A stretch of 64,000 bases of DNA from contig JBDHUW010000003.1 of assembly GCA_039809345.1 (NCBI GenBank), positions 106,560-170,559 of the forward strand, given 5' to 3'. Source of the DNA: JBDHUW01 sp039809345. GTDB lineage: Bacteria; Patescibacteriota; Gracilibacteria; Absconditabacterales; Absconditicoccaceae. Below, one piece after another: positions 45,548 to 55,532 of this stretch; positions within the stretch are counted from its first letter, which is position 1, and every line of letters begins with the position of its first letter. The position numbers were made by a program, and so were the translations under genes. The notes under the pieces are model-generated. The model was not told the origin of the DNA and did not search any database. It saw only the letters and a program-made list of their open reading frames with translations.

Positions 45548-47032
45548 ATGCAGTATAAGAAAATATTTGTATGGATTATATTCCTTTCTTGCCTTATTTG
45601 ATGAACAATGGATTTGATCAACATCAATCCATGAAGTGCTCTACGGTTCATAGCAGCAATATATTTTTGTATACCACTGGTATCATTGTCATTGACATCT
45701 AAGTTGGCGATGCAAGTGAAGATACGAGGAATATGATTGACTATAGCTATACTTGCCTTGTCTAAATTTGAATCTTACACATATATAGCAGCAGCCGTAT
45801 TTGTATGAGGAACACTATTAACAGTAATTCGTCACCACGATCTACTCCAGCAAAGGAGATGAATCAACACACGAGCATTGGCATATGTGCATGCACCAAT
45901 CTTTGCCATAGTGTGCAGTGTAGCTGGATCATTTAGTCTCCTATGATGAGACAAGCCAATCGCTCTTGACTGTGGACAACTTCGCACTGCTATAAACAAA
46001 CATATAGACGCAGTACTCTTGCCACTCAAGTTTACAGAGACGCAAGCAATCACCATCAAAGATCGAGTAAATGGATTCTTTGAAAAATCTCCCAATGAGA
46101 TCATCAACACACAAGTACAGTCTCAAGTCTCTAATATTCTTGAATCGCAACTCACCACACAACTGGGTGGCCAAATACCAGCTGATCTCCTTGAACAAGT
46201 AAAAAAACAAGTAACTAATCAACTCTGAAATAATCTATGATGAGATATCCCACCAGAATTTCAAAAAGCTCTGTGAGGCATCAGTAGTATTGATGAGCTC
46301 AAAAAACAAATTGACCAATCAAACAATCCAATAGCCAAACAACTCCTTCAGAGGAATCTCCAAAAAATTATGACGGCACAAAAACAAGAATTAATTACTC
46401 AACCATCTAGAAGAGGTGTAACAACGTGAGATAGCACAGGAATAGCCAAACCTCAAGTGATAGACAAAAACGACCTCGACAATAAAATATGTACAATAGT
46501 ATTTGATCAAATCAACGAACGATCAAATGCAAAGTGATTTAGAACATCAATTCTGATCACATTGCTGTTCTTCCTCTTACCTGTATTGAGATTATTCTTC
46601 ACAATATATGCTGTGGTATTGTCTATCATATATATCATCCTCAAACAAGTTTGAGTAATCACAGTGGTCCCTGAAGAAAAAATAGTAGAAACTCGATTGG
46701 TGTGAGACAATTATAAGTGAAATACACTGCTATCAACATTGGCATTTCAAGCTAGAGCACAGCAACAAGTTTCAGCCCAAAAACAAGCTACCCTCCATGC
46801 AAAAGCAGTAGCAGAAAAGGCTACAGCACCAACTATACATACTGATGAACATTCATGAAAACCAATTGACGATCTCCTATGAAGTATTGGAACAGATAAA
46901 AGCACTGACACGTCATCAGAAATCAATCTAGACTCAATTCTTCCCAGCGATTCTTCTACAAAAAAGGACTCATGAAGCATTGATTTCTGATCGTTCTGAG
47001 GAAACTTTTGACACAAACCCACAAAAGAATAG
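45548..47032 (+). CDS. Unrecognised membrane protein
   Basis: 494 aa. About four membrane segments in residues 1-145, then a soluble Gln/Lys-rich helical region (residues 150-320, with an NEIINTQVQSQVSNILESQL stretch), two more membrane segments (~345-395), and a Ser/Asp/Ala-rich cytoplasmic tail ending SIDFGSFGGNFGHKPTKE. No family recognised. Divergent from the tgt operon. Many TGA glycines, including the last six. Confidence 0.65.
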
Positions 47033-47094
47033 AGGTTGACAAGACCTCTATATTGATTATAATCCACACATTTAATCGATTAGAATTTTTCGTG

Positions 47095-47532
47095 ATGGCA
47101 GGTTCAATACATTGAGGTAATAAAAAGAATAATGGTGAAACGCGTGAATATAGGGGAAATGCAGGTATAAAAATAGTAGCGGGGTGATGGACACCAAGAA
47201 CAGATTGAGTAGGGGAAATTTTGGATGTGATGTTGCGGGAATCAAATAGAAAAAACATTGTATCTCCTGCTGAATTAGAAAAAAAAACTGATGGTAAAAT
47301 TCAACTATCAATAGCCAAGAACACTATATTCAACCTTGAGGCAACAATAAAATGACTTCAAAGACAAATTAGTGAAATGGAGAAGCAAGTAATAAAATTA
47401 GAAAATGAAAAGGCTACTTTGTGCAGTGCTATACTTGCATATCAAAAATTGCCTTTTATAAATAATTTATTGAATCAAGAAACTTTAACAGATACTGAAA
47501 ATATATTGAGTAAATACAAGGAAAATCAATAA
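47095..47532 (+). CDS. Small protein with C-terminal coiled coil
   Basis: 145 aa. A Gly/Asn/Arg-rich head (residues 1-45) is followed by VSPAELEKKTDGKIQLSIAK, which has helix-turn-helix-like spacing but no firm match, and a coiled coil (LQRQISEMEKQVIKLENEK). Possibly a DNA-associated or scaffold protein. Follows the membrane gene by 62 bases. Convergent with 47548-47967. Confidence 0.55.
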
Positions 47533-47547
47533 CAAGACTACATAATA

Positions 47548-47967
47548 CTAAAAATCTTTTTTCTTCTTCAGAGTGAGACTCTTAGGATGTGGGACTAAAC
47601 GTCAACCTTTTTTCTCATCAAAATTATAGCAATTTCATGCATAATTTCATTCTACATCCAATAGTCAATTTGATAGTTCTTTTTTCACATCAAAGTTGTA
47701 CCATTTTCACTCAGGCACTCATATGGAAGAATCAATAATTGGGATAACAGTTAAAACCAAGAGTAATTCATGTTGATACGCTTCCAGACTTCCAATCACC
47801 TTCAAGGGTGGTTCTCCGTTTTTAGAATACAGCTCTCAAGTAATTTTCCCATTCACTTGGATATTCAACTCTCATCAAGTAGGCATTTCTGAATGAGTAG
47901 ATATCTCGCTCATTTGTGCTTGGGGATGTAGCTCTAGTTCGTACAATCAAGATGAGAAGTCTCACAT
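47548..47967 (-). CDS. Hypothetical beta-rich protein
   Basis: 139 aa starting at ATG-TGA (Met-Gly). GGELNIQVNGKITGELYSKN and LGSLEAY-like strands suggest a beta sandwich; the tail repeats YNFD around ..GKWYNFDVKKELSNG.. and ..GNCYNFDEKKG... and ends with KSLTLKKKKDF. No family recognised. Eleven or so TGA glycines. Follows 47999-48859 on the same strand. Confidence 0.55.
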
Positions 47968-47998
47968 GATGATATAATCAGAAATTAAATTATGTGCA

Positions 47999-48859
47999 TT
48001 AATTTTTAATTTTCATATCCGTAGAATGCGTCATAACTTCTTTGACCATCATACCAGTGTATAATTTGACAGATAACTTTTTTACAATACTATCAAGATT
48101 TTGATGCCATTCTTGATAGATACCCATAAAATTCAGATGCTCAGGATAATACAGAACATAGATATCGTCTAAAGTAAGTTTTTCTACTAATGCTTGCATC
48201 ATGTTATTTGCAGTTTGGTGTAACTTATGGGATATGATTTTCAACTGAGCTAATTGTTTTGTATAATTATTTATAGTAAGATGGGGACTTTTAAGTACAA
48301 AAGTTTCTTTTGTTTCTTCATAATTAAAAATCTCAATAAGTTGGTCTATATTCCCCATTTGCTGCTTATAATATTGAAGAATCCCGTCTGAGTACTGATG
48401 AGTTCAAATAATTTTTGGAAGTTGGGAAATGACATTCTTCCAGTAGACTTTAACTTTTCCTCTTAGTAATTCTAAATACCTATCATTAATAACAACATCA
48501 TAAATTCTTGTCATATTTTCATGTATTCATTCATTATATAGATTGATACAATTCACATAACTATTTATTGTATTTTCTACATCCGGTAACAACTTAACCA
48601 TTCAAGATGCATTATTCATATACATAATCTTCAATGCATTATTGATTTCTGCCCTTACCAAATCCTCAATAGTATCAGTGAGATCTTGAGGAGTTTTAGA
48701 TTTCAAAAGTGCATCTACTTTGTGAGGAGGGATATCAGAAAAGGCGAAATTGCGATGTTTTATTATCGTATTTCTCAATGCCCTTTCTATATTCGGAGAA
48801 TGAGATAATTGATTATCTGACAACAATCATTCAGCTTGTTTTGCTATTTTATCACTCAT
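47999..48859 (-). CDS. Hypothetical helical protein
   Basis: 286 aa, almost all helix, no membrane segment. ERALRNTIIKHRNFAFSDIP and TPQDLTDTIEDLVRAEINNA are in the first third. Very few glycines (five, with TGA used), so native code. No family recognised. The foreign 48.93-50.49 kb island begins 70 bases upstream of its start. Confidence 0.6.
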
Positions 48860-48931
48860 TAAAAAGGGGGTATATCAAATAAATCATAGACATTCCTTTG
48901 TATATAATACATTGTTGCTGTGTTTTGTCAA

Positions 48932-48960
48932 TAAAAAAAGGGGGCAGAAACAGCCCCCTA
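48932..48960 (-). terminator. Left-end terminator of the foreign island
   Basis: GGGGGC/GCCCCC stem with a 7-base loop, then seven T on the minus strand. It ends the transcript of the 49210 and 48972 genes, 12 bases past the TGA. Confidence 0.93.
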
Positions 48961-48971
48961 TTCAAATGACG

Positions 48972-49142
48972 TCATTTCGTAATCAACAACGTCGTACTTT
49001 TTTTAAGATTGTTGATGGTTATGGATATATCATACACATCATAAACATCTGGCTTATCTAAAAACGGGTTTGAAACCACGTACTTTAACTCTAATTCAAG
49101 CCAGCCTTGGACCTGAATAGTCATTTTAACTTCATGATACAT
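48972..49142 (-). CDS. Foreign island: 56-aa protein ending on TGA
   Basis: MYHEVKMTIQVQGWLELELK, then NPFLDKPDVYDVYDISITI: a short beta-type protein, unrecognised. Stop TGA at 48972-48974 just before a GC-rich terminator; read as Gly it would continue through the hairpin into the next gene's leader. A strong Shine-Dalgarno (GGAGG, 5 bases before the ATG) is unlike native genes here. A 16-codon leader ORF (starting MKTKIKKM, ending in RGG-TAA) overlaps that site and may couple translation. No promoter of its own, so likely co-transcribed with 49210-49653. Confidence 0.6.
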   Translation of the reverse strand: MYHEVKMTIQVQGWLELELKYVVSNPFLDKPDVYDVYDISITINNLKKSTTLLITK

Positions 49143-49209
49143 CTTACCCTCCTCTTTTCAAGGAGCTTACCATTTTTTTAATTTTTGTTTTCATAATAGA
49201 TTTGTTTTT

Positions 49210-49653
49210 TTATTGAAAATGTTGGTTTTTAAGCCCTACCGCTAGGGCTTTTACATAAATACGCTCCATTAGTGGTACTATCTCCACCGCCACCCAACCA
49301 ATCATGAACCACTTTATAGGGATAAGTACAATACTGATATAGATGCCAATGGCGCTAATTACTGGGCCATAGATCATAGAAATATTGAGTAATACGCCTA
49401 TAGTTAGGAGACAACCTTCTCCCATCCTCTCAAAGAAGTAGTTTAGGTGCTGTTTCCACCCTTTTGCAGAGGAAGAAGATGCAAACATTTTCATTCCGAA
49501 AGCAACTGGGATGAAAACTAAGAACACGAGTGCTAAATATGGGAATCGATTATCGATAACACCCAAAAGTTCTCCCACATGATTGTTTTCAATCAGTGTT
49601 GCTGCAAAAACAATACAGCAGAATCCGTTTTTTTTCAATAGTATTTTTTTCAT
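49210..49653 (-). CDS. Foreign island: small membrane protein in standard code
   Basis: 147 aa with three to four membrane helices (residues ~10-30, 38-55, 82-112, 115-130), and a soluble loop AKGWKQHLNYFFERMGEG. All twelve glycines are GGN. Stop TAA. No family recognised, though the helix-loop-helix plan resembles many short CPR and phage membrane proteins. It has a near-consensus promoter 28-55 bases upstream. Confidence 0.7.
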   Translation of the reverse strand: MKKILLKKNGFCCIVFAATLIENNHVGELLGVIDNRFPYLALVFLVFIPVAFGMKMFASSSSAKGWKQHLNYFFERMGEGCLLTIGVLLNISMIYGPVISAIGIYISIVLIPIKWFMIGWVAVEIVPLMERIYVKALAVGLKNQHFQ

Positions 49654-49680
49654 ATGTTTTCAATTTGTTTTATGTTAGAT

Positions 49681-49708
49681 ATTATAGCACATTGCTTATT
49701 CAAGTCAA
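49681..49708 (-). promoter_or_regulatory. Promoter of the 49210 membrane gene
   Basis: Minus-strand TTGACT (49703-49708), 16-base spacer, TATAAT (49681-49686). Near-perfect sigma70 type. Confidence 0.75.
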
Positions 49709-49756
49709 CACAACATCACACAATGACAATACGTCTATATCCATTTGAGTAAGATC

Positions 49757-49786
49757 AAAAAAAACCCGGCCAAAAATAGGCCAGGT
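49757..49786 (-). terminator. Terminator after the 49815 gene
   Basis: CCTGGCC/GGCCGGG stem (one wobble) with a 7-base loop, then eight T on the minus strand. Confidence 0.92.
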
Positions 49787-49814
49787 ATTAATAATTGAAG
49801 TGAATGTGTTTGTA

Positions 49815-50312
49815 TCAAGCAAACTCGTGATCATAGTGTCCAGCTTTTACACTGGATAATGCAACACCTTCCGATGTCTCAAGGTGGATTAATAGTTCAT
49901 ATCCATGAGACATCTTTTCAACCCTGATAGATAAAGCTAATCCTCGCTTGATGATTGTTATTCTGTTACCCAACGGCAAACTACGAGAAACAGCTAGTTC
50001 TGATATGTTTATACTTGGGAATAGCGCCATTAGCATAAATATACCATTTGCTAATGCTTCAGCCATAGGCCGATAGCCTGGTTTTCTCATGCTTGCCATA
50101 AATTCCTCACTGGTAGATTTTAACACTACCCCTATCCTTATTAGGAGTAAGGCTGACATAGCAGACCTGAATCCCCATGTTTTAGGGGGCAGCAGAGCCT
50201 TGACAGTTTTATTGAGAAGTGCATTAACCTCTTCCACAAGAGAGTATTGCTGATTCTCCTCTTTTGCCAAATTAGCTCCTTCTGGCAAAAAAACTTCATA
50301 ATTGTTCTCCAT
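49815..50312 (-). CDS. Foreign island: hypothetical protein ending on TGA
   Basis: 165 aa. Helical N-terminal half with a hydrophobic stretch (SAMSALLLIRIGVV, then ANGIFMLMALFPSI), and a beta-type C-terminus ending HYDHEFA. Ten glycines, all GGN; the stop is TGA. In this host it would gain nine residues to the next TAA, before the terminator, so it may still be tolerated. A strong Shine-Dalgarno (GGGAGG, 5 bases before ATG) contrasts with native genes. Own promoter and terminator. Function unknown. Confidence 0.7.
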   Translation of the reverse strand: MENNYEVFLPEGANLAKEENQQYSLVEEVNALLNKTVKALLPPKTWGFRSAMSALLLIRIGVVLKSTSEEFMASMRKPGYRPMAEALANGIFMLMALFPSINISELAVSRSLPLGNRITIIKRGLALSIRVEKMSHGYELLIHLETSEGVALSSVKAGHYDHEFA

Positions 50313-50358
50313 ATGACCTCCCTTTTTTTAATTTTTTTTAATAATTTTTTGTACTACA

Positions 50359-50386
50359 ATTATACCCATCACACAAAATATTACAA
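50359..50386 (-). promoter_or_regulatory. Promoter of the 49815 gene
   Basis: Minus-strand TTGTAA (50381-50386), 16-base spacer, TATAAT (50359-50364). It faces away from the small-RNA promoter next to it. Confidence 0.7.
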
Positions 50387-50398
50387 GTCTATTTGACA

Positions 50399-50426
50399 TT
50401 GCATTAATTATATGTTTGTGTATAGT
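50399..50426 (+). promoter_or_regulatory. Promoter of candidate small RNA
   Basis: TTGCAT (50399-50404), 16-base spacer, TATAGT (50421-50426). Thirteen bases separate it from the divergent 49815 promoter. Confidence 0.55.
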
Positions 50427-50432
50427 AGTATT

Positions 50433-50487
50433 ACATAAGAAGTTAGTTATAGGGGCGTCGGTTTCTACCGGTCGGCTCCTTTTTTTA
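50433..50487 (+). ncRNA. Candidate ~55-base small RNA
   Basis: Between the promoter above and a run of seven T lies a short stretch with no reading frame. It folds as AGGGGC/GCTCCT closing a loop that holds a second hairpin CGGT-TTCT-ACCG. GC-rich against an AT-rich background. It may be a small RNA of the foreign island or just the island's right-end terminator. Its T run ends in the stop codon of the FAD oxidoreductase gene. Confidence 0.4.
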
Positions 50488-51765
50488 TTTCATTACATAC
50501 AGATTATTCAGTCCATATAACATCGATTTGATGAGTGGAGAGCTTGATCTTCGTGGGATTCGGAATTTTCTTTTTCTTGAAAAGTATGGTGAAAGGGTGC
50601 TTTTTTCTCATAGTAGTAGTTGGGCTCACATAGTACCAGAAGCAGCAGCTCGTGGGAGTCATACACATCACTGTACCCGATAGTGATTTTCATATTTTTC
50701 ATCTGTGTCGATGATTGGCATCATGTCTTTTGTAGTTTCTATTCTGCCATTTCGATAAAAATCAAATGAAAATGGTCTCATAGTGTTGTAGGTGCATTTG
50801 ATTTCTTTGATCACTGATTGAATTCCATACGGATAGAGAATATCAAAAGGGAGCCCAGCCGTAAGCACGTTTCCTCCTCACAAGATGAGTCTATTGTCTC
50901 ATGTGAAACGAAAATATGTGAATGCCATTTTCGTATCTCGACACATCAATTTTCATGCAGGGAACATGCTATTTACTATATCTTCACTCAATGGCTCGCT
51001 CATAGTGATGAAGTTTTGCAATCCATATGTGTCCTTAGCATACTCTTTGTGCAACTCATGTGAAACCTTTCATACCGCGAAAACCATTTGATTGCAACGA
51101 ATACTTCATCTTGATGTTTTGATATAGTTGTGTGTATACGATTGAATCGTAGTCTGTTCATACACCTCTACTCCTATTTTTTGTAAATAATGTTTCATCT
51201 CCTGACAATAGACCATAGGATTGATAGCGAAACAGTTCTTGTATCTCAATCCTGCGGTATAGTGCCTCCCTGATGTGTGTTTATACAGTGAATCTTCATC
51301 TATGTAGTCTCCCTCATATCAATATTCCTGTCTAGCGTGGTACTCGTCAGTTACTTCTTTCTTCCCCGATTTTTTCCATCACAAAAGTAGGCTATCTTCA
51401 TCTTGGATATCACATTGAAAGCCATGTTCACGCGCTATCTTTACAATGCTGTCCTGCCCTGCTTGTCAAAATTCTCGCAATTGTTTGGCTGCATCTTTCC
51501 CATACTTTCTTTCAATTTGACGTAGTCATAGTTCGCTATCTGGCGTCAAAAAGCCACCTGAGCGCCCAGACATTCAGCCACCGCAGATATTTCTTTCCAA
51601 AAGAATTACCTTCTTACCACTTTCTGCAAGTGTCTTGGCTGCAAAAAGTCATGCCATTCATCATCAGATTACTACGACATCAGTATTTTTCTCTCATACA
51701 AGTGGAGGACAAATCTTTCACTTTGTTTGCATCAGATACGACATCCATCAATTATGATATTCCAT
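50485..51765 (-). CDS. FAD-dependent oxidoreductase (DAO family)
   Basis: 426 aa. KNTDVVVIGGGMAGLFAAKT is the Rossmann dinucleotide loop (three adjacent glycines are TGA), preceded by about 25 residues as in gamma-glutamylputrescine oxidase-like enzymes. CGGGMSGRSGGFLTPDSEL is the conserved 'S.rngG' block of that group. Substrate unknown; probably an amino group donor. Start chosen at MEYHNGWMSY. Last gene of a three-gene operon after the acyl ligase fusion and the phosphopantetheinyl transferase (27-base gap). Confidence 0.82.
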
Positions 51766-51792
51766 TCCAATTTAATTTACCAATAAAACAAC

Positions 51793-52365
51793 CTATACCA
51801 TCGCAACTGCAAATGCATAACTCAACTCTCCTCTCTGCCCGTGTTGTACTCGGTAGTGAGAACCATGATACACCAATGATACTTTTTTGTCAAACATAAG
51901 ATCGCCATGACGAGCATCAAATCACTCGACACTCACCAATATGATAGACTCTATCTCATCAAACGAGAGATCGAGAAACTTGATCAACGCTTCCTTGCAC
52001 GTCCACATCGTATAGAAACTTTCCCAATCTGACCTTCATACATGCTGTAGTTCAGTATTATATTTGTGTAGCAGTGAGGTATCTCTAGGTGAGATACGTT
52101 CTAGATCTATACCCACTTTTTCATCATCTACAACTACCAAAACATAATCCAGAATATGAGAGTATGAAAAATAGTATTTGTTGTCTATCTGATGAACACC
52201 ATTTGGAAGCTCATGCCATACTCATGTTTCCTGATGTATATAATTTGCAACAGCCCATCTTCCCACCAATGATCCATGGTAATCAGGTACTGATTCCTGC
52301 AATAGTTCATTGTAACCAGTTGGGAAAGACTGTTTTGCAATATCGACACTCTCTTGATTGATCAT
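51793..52365 (-). CDS. 4'-phosphopantetheinyl transferase (Sfp type)
   Basis: 190 aa. VGIDLERISPRD carries the metal Asp and FYTMWTCKEALIKFL is the WxxKEA motif; together they define Sfp-type transferases, although the protein is shorter than Bacillus Sfp. YYFSYSHILDYVLVVV precedes as in the family. It moves phosphopantetheine from CoA to a Ser in carrier proteins. The only carrier visible nearby is the ACP domain of the fusion upstream (28-base gap), so that is its likely target. Confidence 0.88.
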
Positions 52366-52393
52366 ATGCAATGCTAAATACATCGTGAAAAAA

Positions 52394-55063
52394 TTAGTGA
52401 TTAAAACTATGAATCTGTGCCTTCAATACCTTGTAGTCCACTTTTCATGTTCACAATACGGGTATGATATTGATAATTCTTACCTCATCTATACGGACAA
52501 ACGTGCTTACTCCTTTTTGCCTCAAGTATGCGTTGATTTCATTGACAGTAGGAGGAGTGGTAGTGAAGAAACCCACGATAGTTGCTCATCCATTCTGATC
52601 CTCTACTCATTCTACAGCTAGGTTTATTTCATCTGTTTCTCCATATTTCTCAAGAAGTAAGCTCTCTATAAATGGCAAACTTACCATCTCTCCAGCTATT
52701 TTCACAAACCTTTTGAGTCTTCCAGTGATAGTCAAATATCCATCATGGTCAAGGTATCCAAGGTCTCACGTTTTATAATAGTTCAATCATCATATATCCT
52801 TAAACGGAGAGTCTATACTTGCATCCAGATACCCGCTGAAAACACTAGGTCAAGAGACATAAATCATGCCTTCCTGTCCTACTTTTGCTTCCTGTGCAGT
52901 ATCCATATCGAGTATCTTGATCATCACTCATTTGATTGGCAATCATACTGTGCCTGCTTTGCTCTTTTGTATAGGATTTGCGGCAATCACTGGACTACAT
53001 TCTGTGATGCCGTATCATTCGATGATATTCCCCTTTGGTACTTTCTCATGCAACAAATCAAAGACTGCATCAGGACATTTTTCAGCTCATGTGATCACAA
53101 ACTTCAATGATTCCAATTGCTCTATACTACTTGCTGCTAAGAGTTTTCTGATGAATGTAGGAGTAGATGCCACTCATGTGACATGCGTATGTGCTATGAT
53201 GTTTGCGAGTGTTTTGCTGTCATTCGGGTCTGGAGAATACACGACACGGAGCCCGGTAATCAATGGCAAGATCGTATTCACTGTAAATCAGAAACTATGG
53301 AATGGAGGCAAAAATCATAGTATGATGTCGTCCTTTTCTACCTCAAGAAGTTGCAATGCTCATTTGATATTTTGTATGATGTTTTGGTGTGAGAGCGCTA
53401 CTGCTTTGGGCATAGCTTCACTTCATGATGTGAACAGAACCACTGCCTCCTCTCTTTGAGATGGGATAGAGAAGCGAATTGACTTCCATACAGCTATGAG
53501 CTTTTGTTTCAATGATACATGCTTGAGGATATCTTCCAAAAAAACGAGATTATATTTTTCCAAATACGGAGCTTCTATCTTGGCATAAAACTTTCTACTT
53601 GTCAAAATAGCAGGCAACTTTTTATACTGCGCACAGTGGTCAAATGCTAGCTCTCACTGTGTCCAATTGAGCATTACTGGTGTTTTCTTGGACAAATATG
53701 ATGCAGTGATCAACAAACTGGTTCCAGTCAATGCAGGCAACATGATACCTATATAGTCGCCTTTGTATTGTTTCAACAGATCGGCAATCAAATATGCCTT
53801 GATGATATAATCTTTCCTTGTCTGTACACCAAATACTTGATCATAACAAAAGCTATATTTCTGATGACGAGAAAAAATTCTTTTCATCAAAAGTGGTATG
53901 GTATCTTGCTCAGTAAATGAATTTACAATTTCACCCAGTGTCACATTGGTATCTGGATAGTTCCATTCACATGGTTTGAGACTTTCAATATGTGGACTTT
54001 TTCACATTGCCATGATCACATAATCTCCTACTACTTTCAAATCTGCAAGTGGTGGATTGGCAGCACCTTCGAATGTCGCTTGCACGAAGCTTTTGAGCTC
54101 TGCTGTATCTAGGGAGTCAAAATACAAATCAAAAACTACGTGTGTCTGTACTGTGATTTCTTTCTCCAAAGCAGGCTTCATCGTATGTATTTGCGATACA
54201 ATACGGTCAAATATATGTTGATCAATTTCTACCTTAGTATAATCCGTCGTCCTCTTCAAATCTCCATGCGACCACAGTATCGTACTTGGTAATCTTTTCG
54301 TAGCAACATCATTGTAGAACCAGTAGTATGGTATATATGAGAGCTGATCTATAGGTGATTTGTTGTACAAATCTTGCAACCATCTATTGTACCCTTCTAG
54401 GCCATCATGGAGCTTATGGTGCGACTCTTGTGTGATATTTTCTATATAAATATCTACTTTTCTTTTGGGAACGAAAAAGAGTCAATTGATCAGTGAAAAC
54501 CATACTCCTCTCAAAAAAAACCAAAAGAGTGAGTTGCTCTTACCAGTCCATGCTCTTGAGGAGTAGCTCCCTCGCAGTCCCCTGATGCGTACTGCATACA
54601 GACTCACGTTGTCCTGTATCATTCACGTCAGATCATAAGCGAGTTTCTTTCCTATAATAGTTTCCTGATAATCAGTTTTCAATCATCATGCAGGATATAA
54701 CATCACACTTTCTTGACGCATGAGTGAGCCATATATTTCCTGGAGTGATTCTTGATAGAAATTCTTTTTGATTGATGTCGAAAGAGATGTCTCATCACTA
54801 GCTATATTGTGAATCCAGATGGGATGTATAGCATTGAATAGAGACCTGAGAAATGTGTTTTTTCTAAATGATGCTTGTATCACGGGGCGTAATTTCATCT
54901 GAGAACCAACATATGCCATCATGATCAATGGGTCTATCGACGCTACATGCGTAGGCATCAAAACCTTCGTGTTTTTGTCATGCAAAAGGTCATCCATTCC
55001 ATGGATTTTGATATCATAACGTATACGTAGCAAGTAAGACAATCGCCTCAATATAGTTTGCAT
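52394..55063 (-). CDS. Acyltransferase-ACP-acyl ligase fusion (Aas-like)
   Basis: 889 aa in one frame under UGA=Gly. Residues ~1-230: lysophospholipid acyltransferase with H39-x4-D44 (THVASIDP). Residues ~275-350: acyl carrier domain with FDLYFDSLDTAELKSFV, the attachment Ser being residue 317 (codon 54113-54115). Residues ~370-889: AMP-forming acyl ligase with VVLFTSGSEAMPKAVALSHQ, IIEGYGITECSP and KTGDLGYLDHDG; the invariant Lys is in GTGKVDYKVL near the end. E. coli Aas has the first and third parts but uses ACP in trans. Likely role: activate free fatty acids and put them on lysophospholipids. Confidence 0.88.
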
Positions 55064-55532
55064 ATAAGTACCAAATTATAGTAAATACATCACAAGTATA
55101 TCTATTTTATCAATATCCTACAAATCAGGGAGGAAAATACCATCATACCAGCTCAAATAGATATTGACTTAATGTAAAGAGTATTGTCTATCGTACTGAA
55201 CTTTGTCTTTGCTAAACGTAAGTCAGGAAGCTCGTTTGAAAAAGTCTCTGGATTTAGGAATTCTTTAAGGTGATATCTGTATAGTGTATATGCTCAATTC
55301 TAGAAGAGCACTGTGAAAAGTTTTACATCGTATTCTACAGATACATGTAGCAAAACCTACCTTCACACGATCTCCTTATAGCGATGCTTGCGCTTCTTCT
55401 ACGCAAGGACCACATCTAGCTATAAAACAAAGAATCTTCCAGTGATGACTGGAGGGTTTTTTTGTACAACTATCTATGGAAAACGACCTCCCAAATCCTT
55501 AGTATAGACAAGTTATATTTTATCCTACCACC
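55064..55532. other. 469-base non-coding gap between divergent genes
   Basis: No credible reading frame on either strand. It must hold the promoters of the lipid operon (minus) and alaS (plus). The middle (about 55200-55430) has several short inverted repeats, for example CTTGCG/CGCAAG near 55388-55408, so a structured RNA is possible, but no known class (T-box, RNase P, SRP, tmRNA) could be matched. Confidence 0.5.
55436..55464 (+). terminator. Terminator upstream of alaS
   Basis: CTTCCAGT/ACTGGAGG stem (one wobble) with a 4-base loop, then GTTTTTTT, 69 bases before the alaS ATG on the same strand. It ends either an unknown RNA or an attenuated alaS leader. Confidence 0.75.

Noticed and set aside
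54002..54379. Separate small ACP-like gene and separate acyl ligase start at 54013
   Set aside because: The frame is continuous through TGA codons from 55063 to 52394; the ATG-GCA-ATG-TGA at 54013 is internal to the fusion.
55064..55532. T-box riboswitch or other known RNA class upstream of alaS
   Set aside because: The conserved T-box 'TGGNACCGCG' bulge is absent and no match to RNase P, SRP or tmRNA cores was found on either strand.
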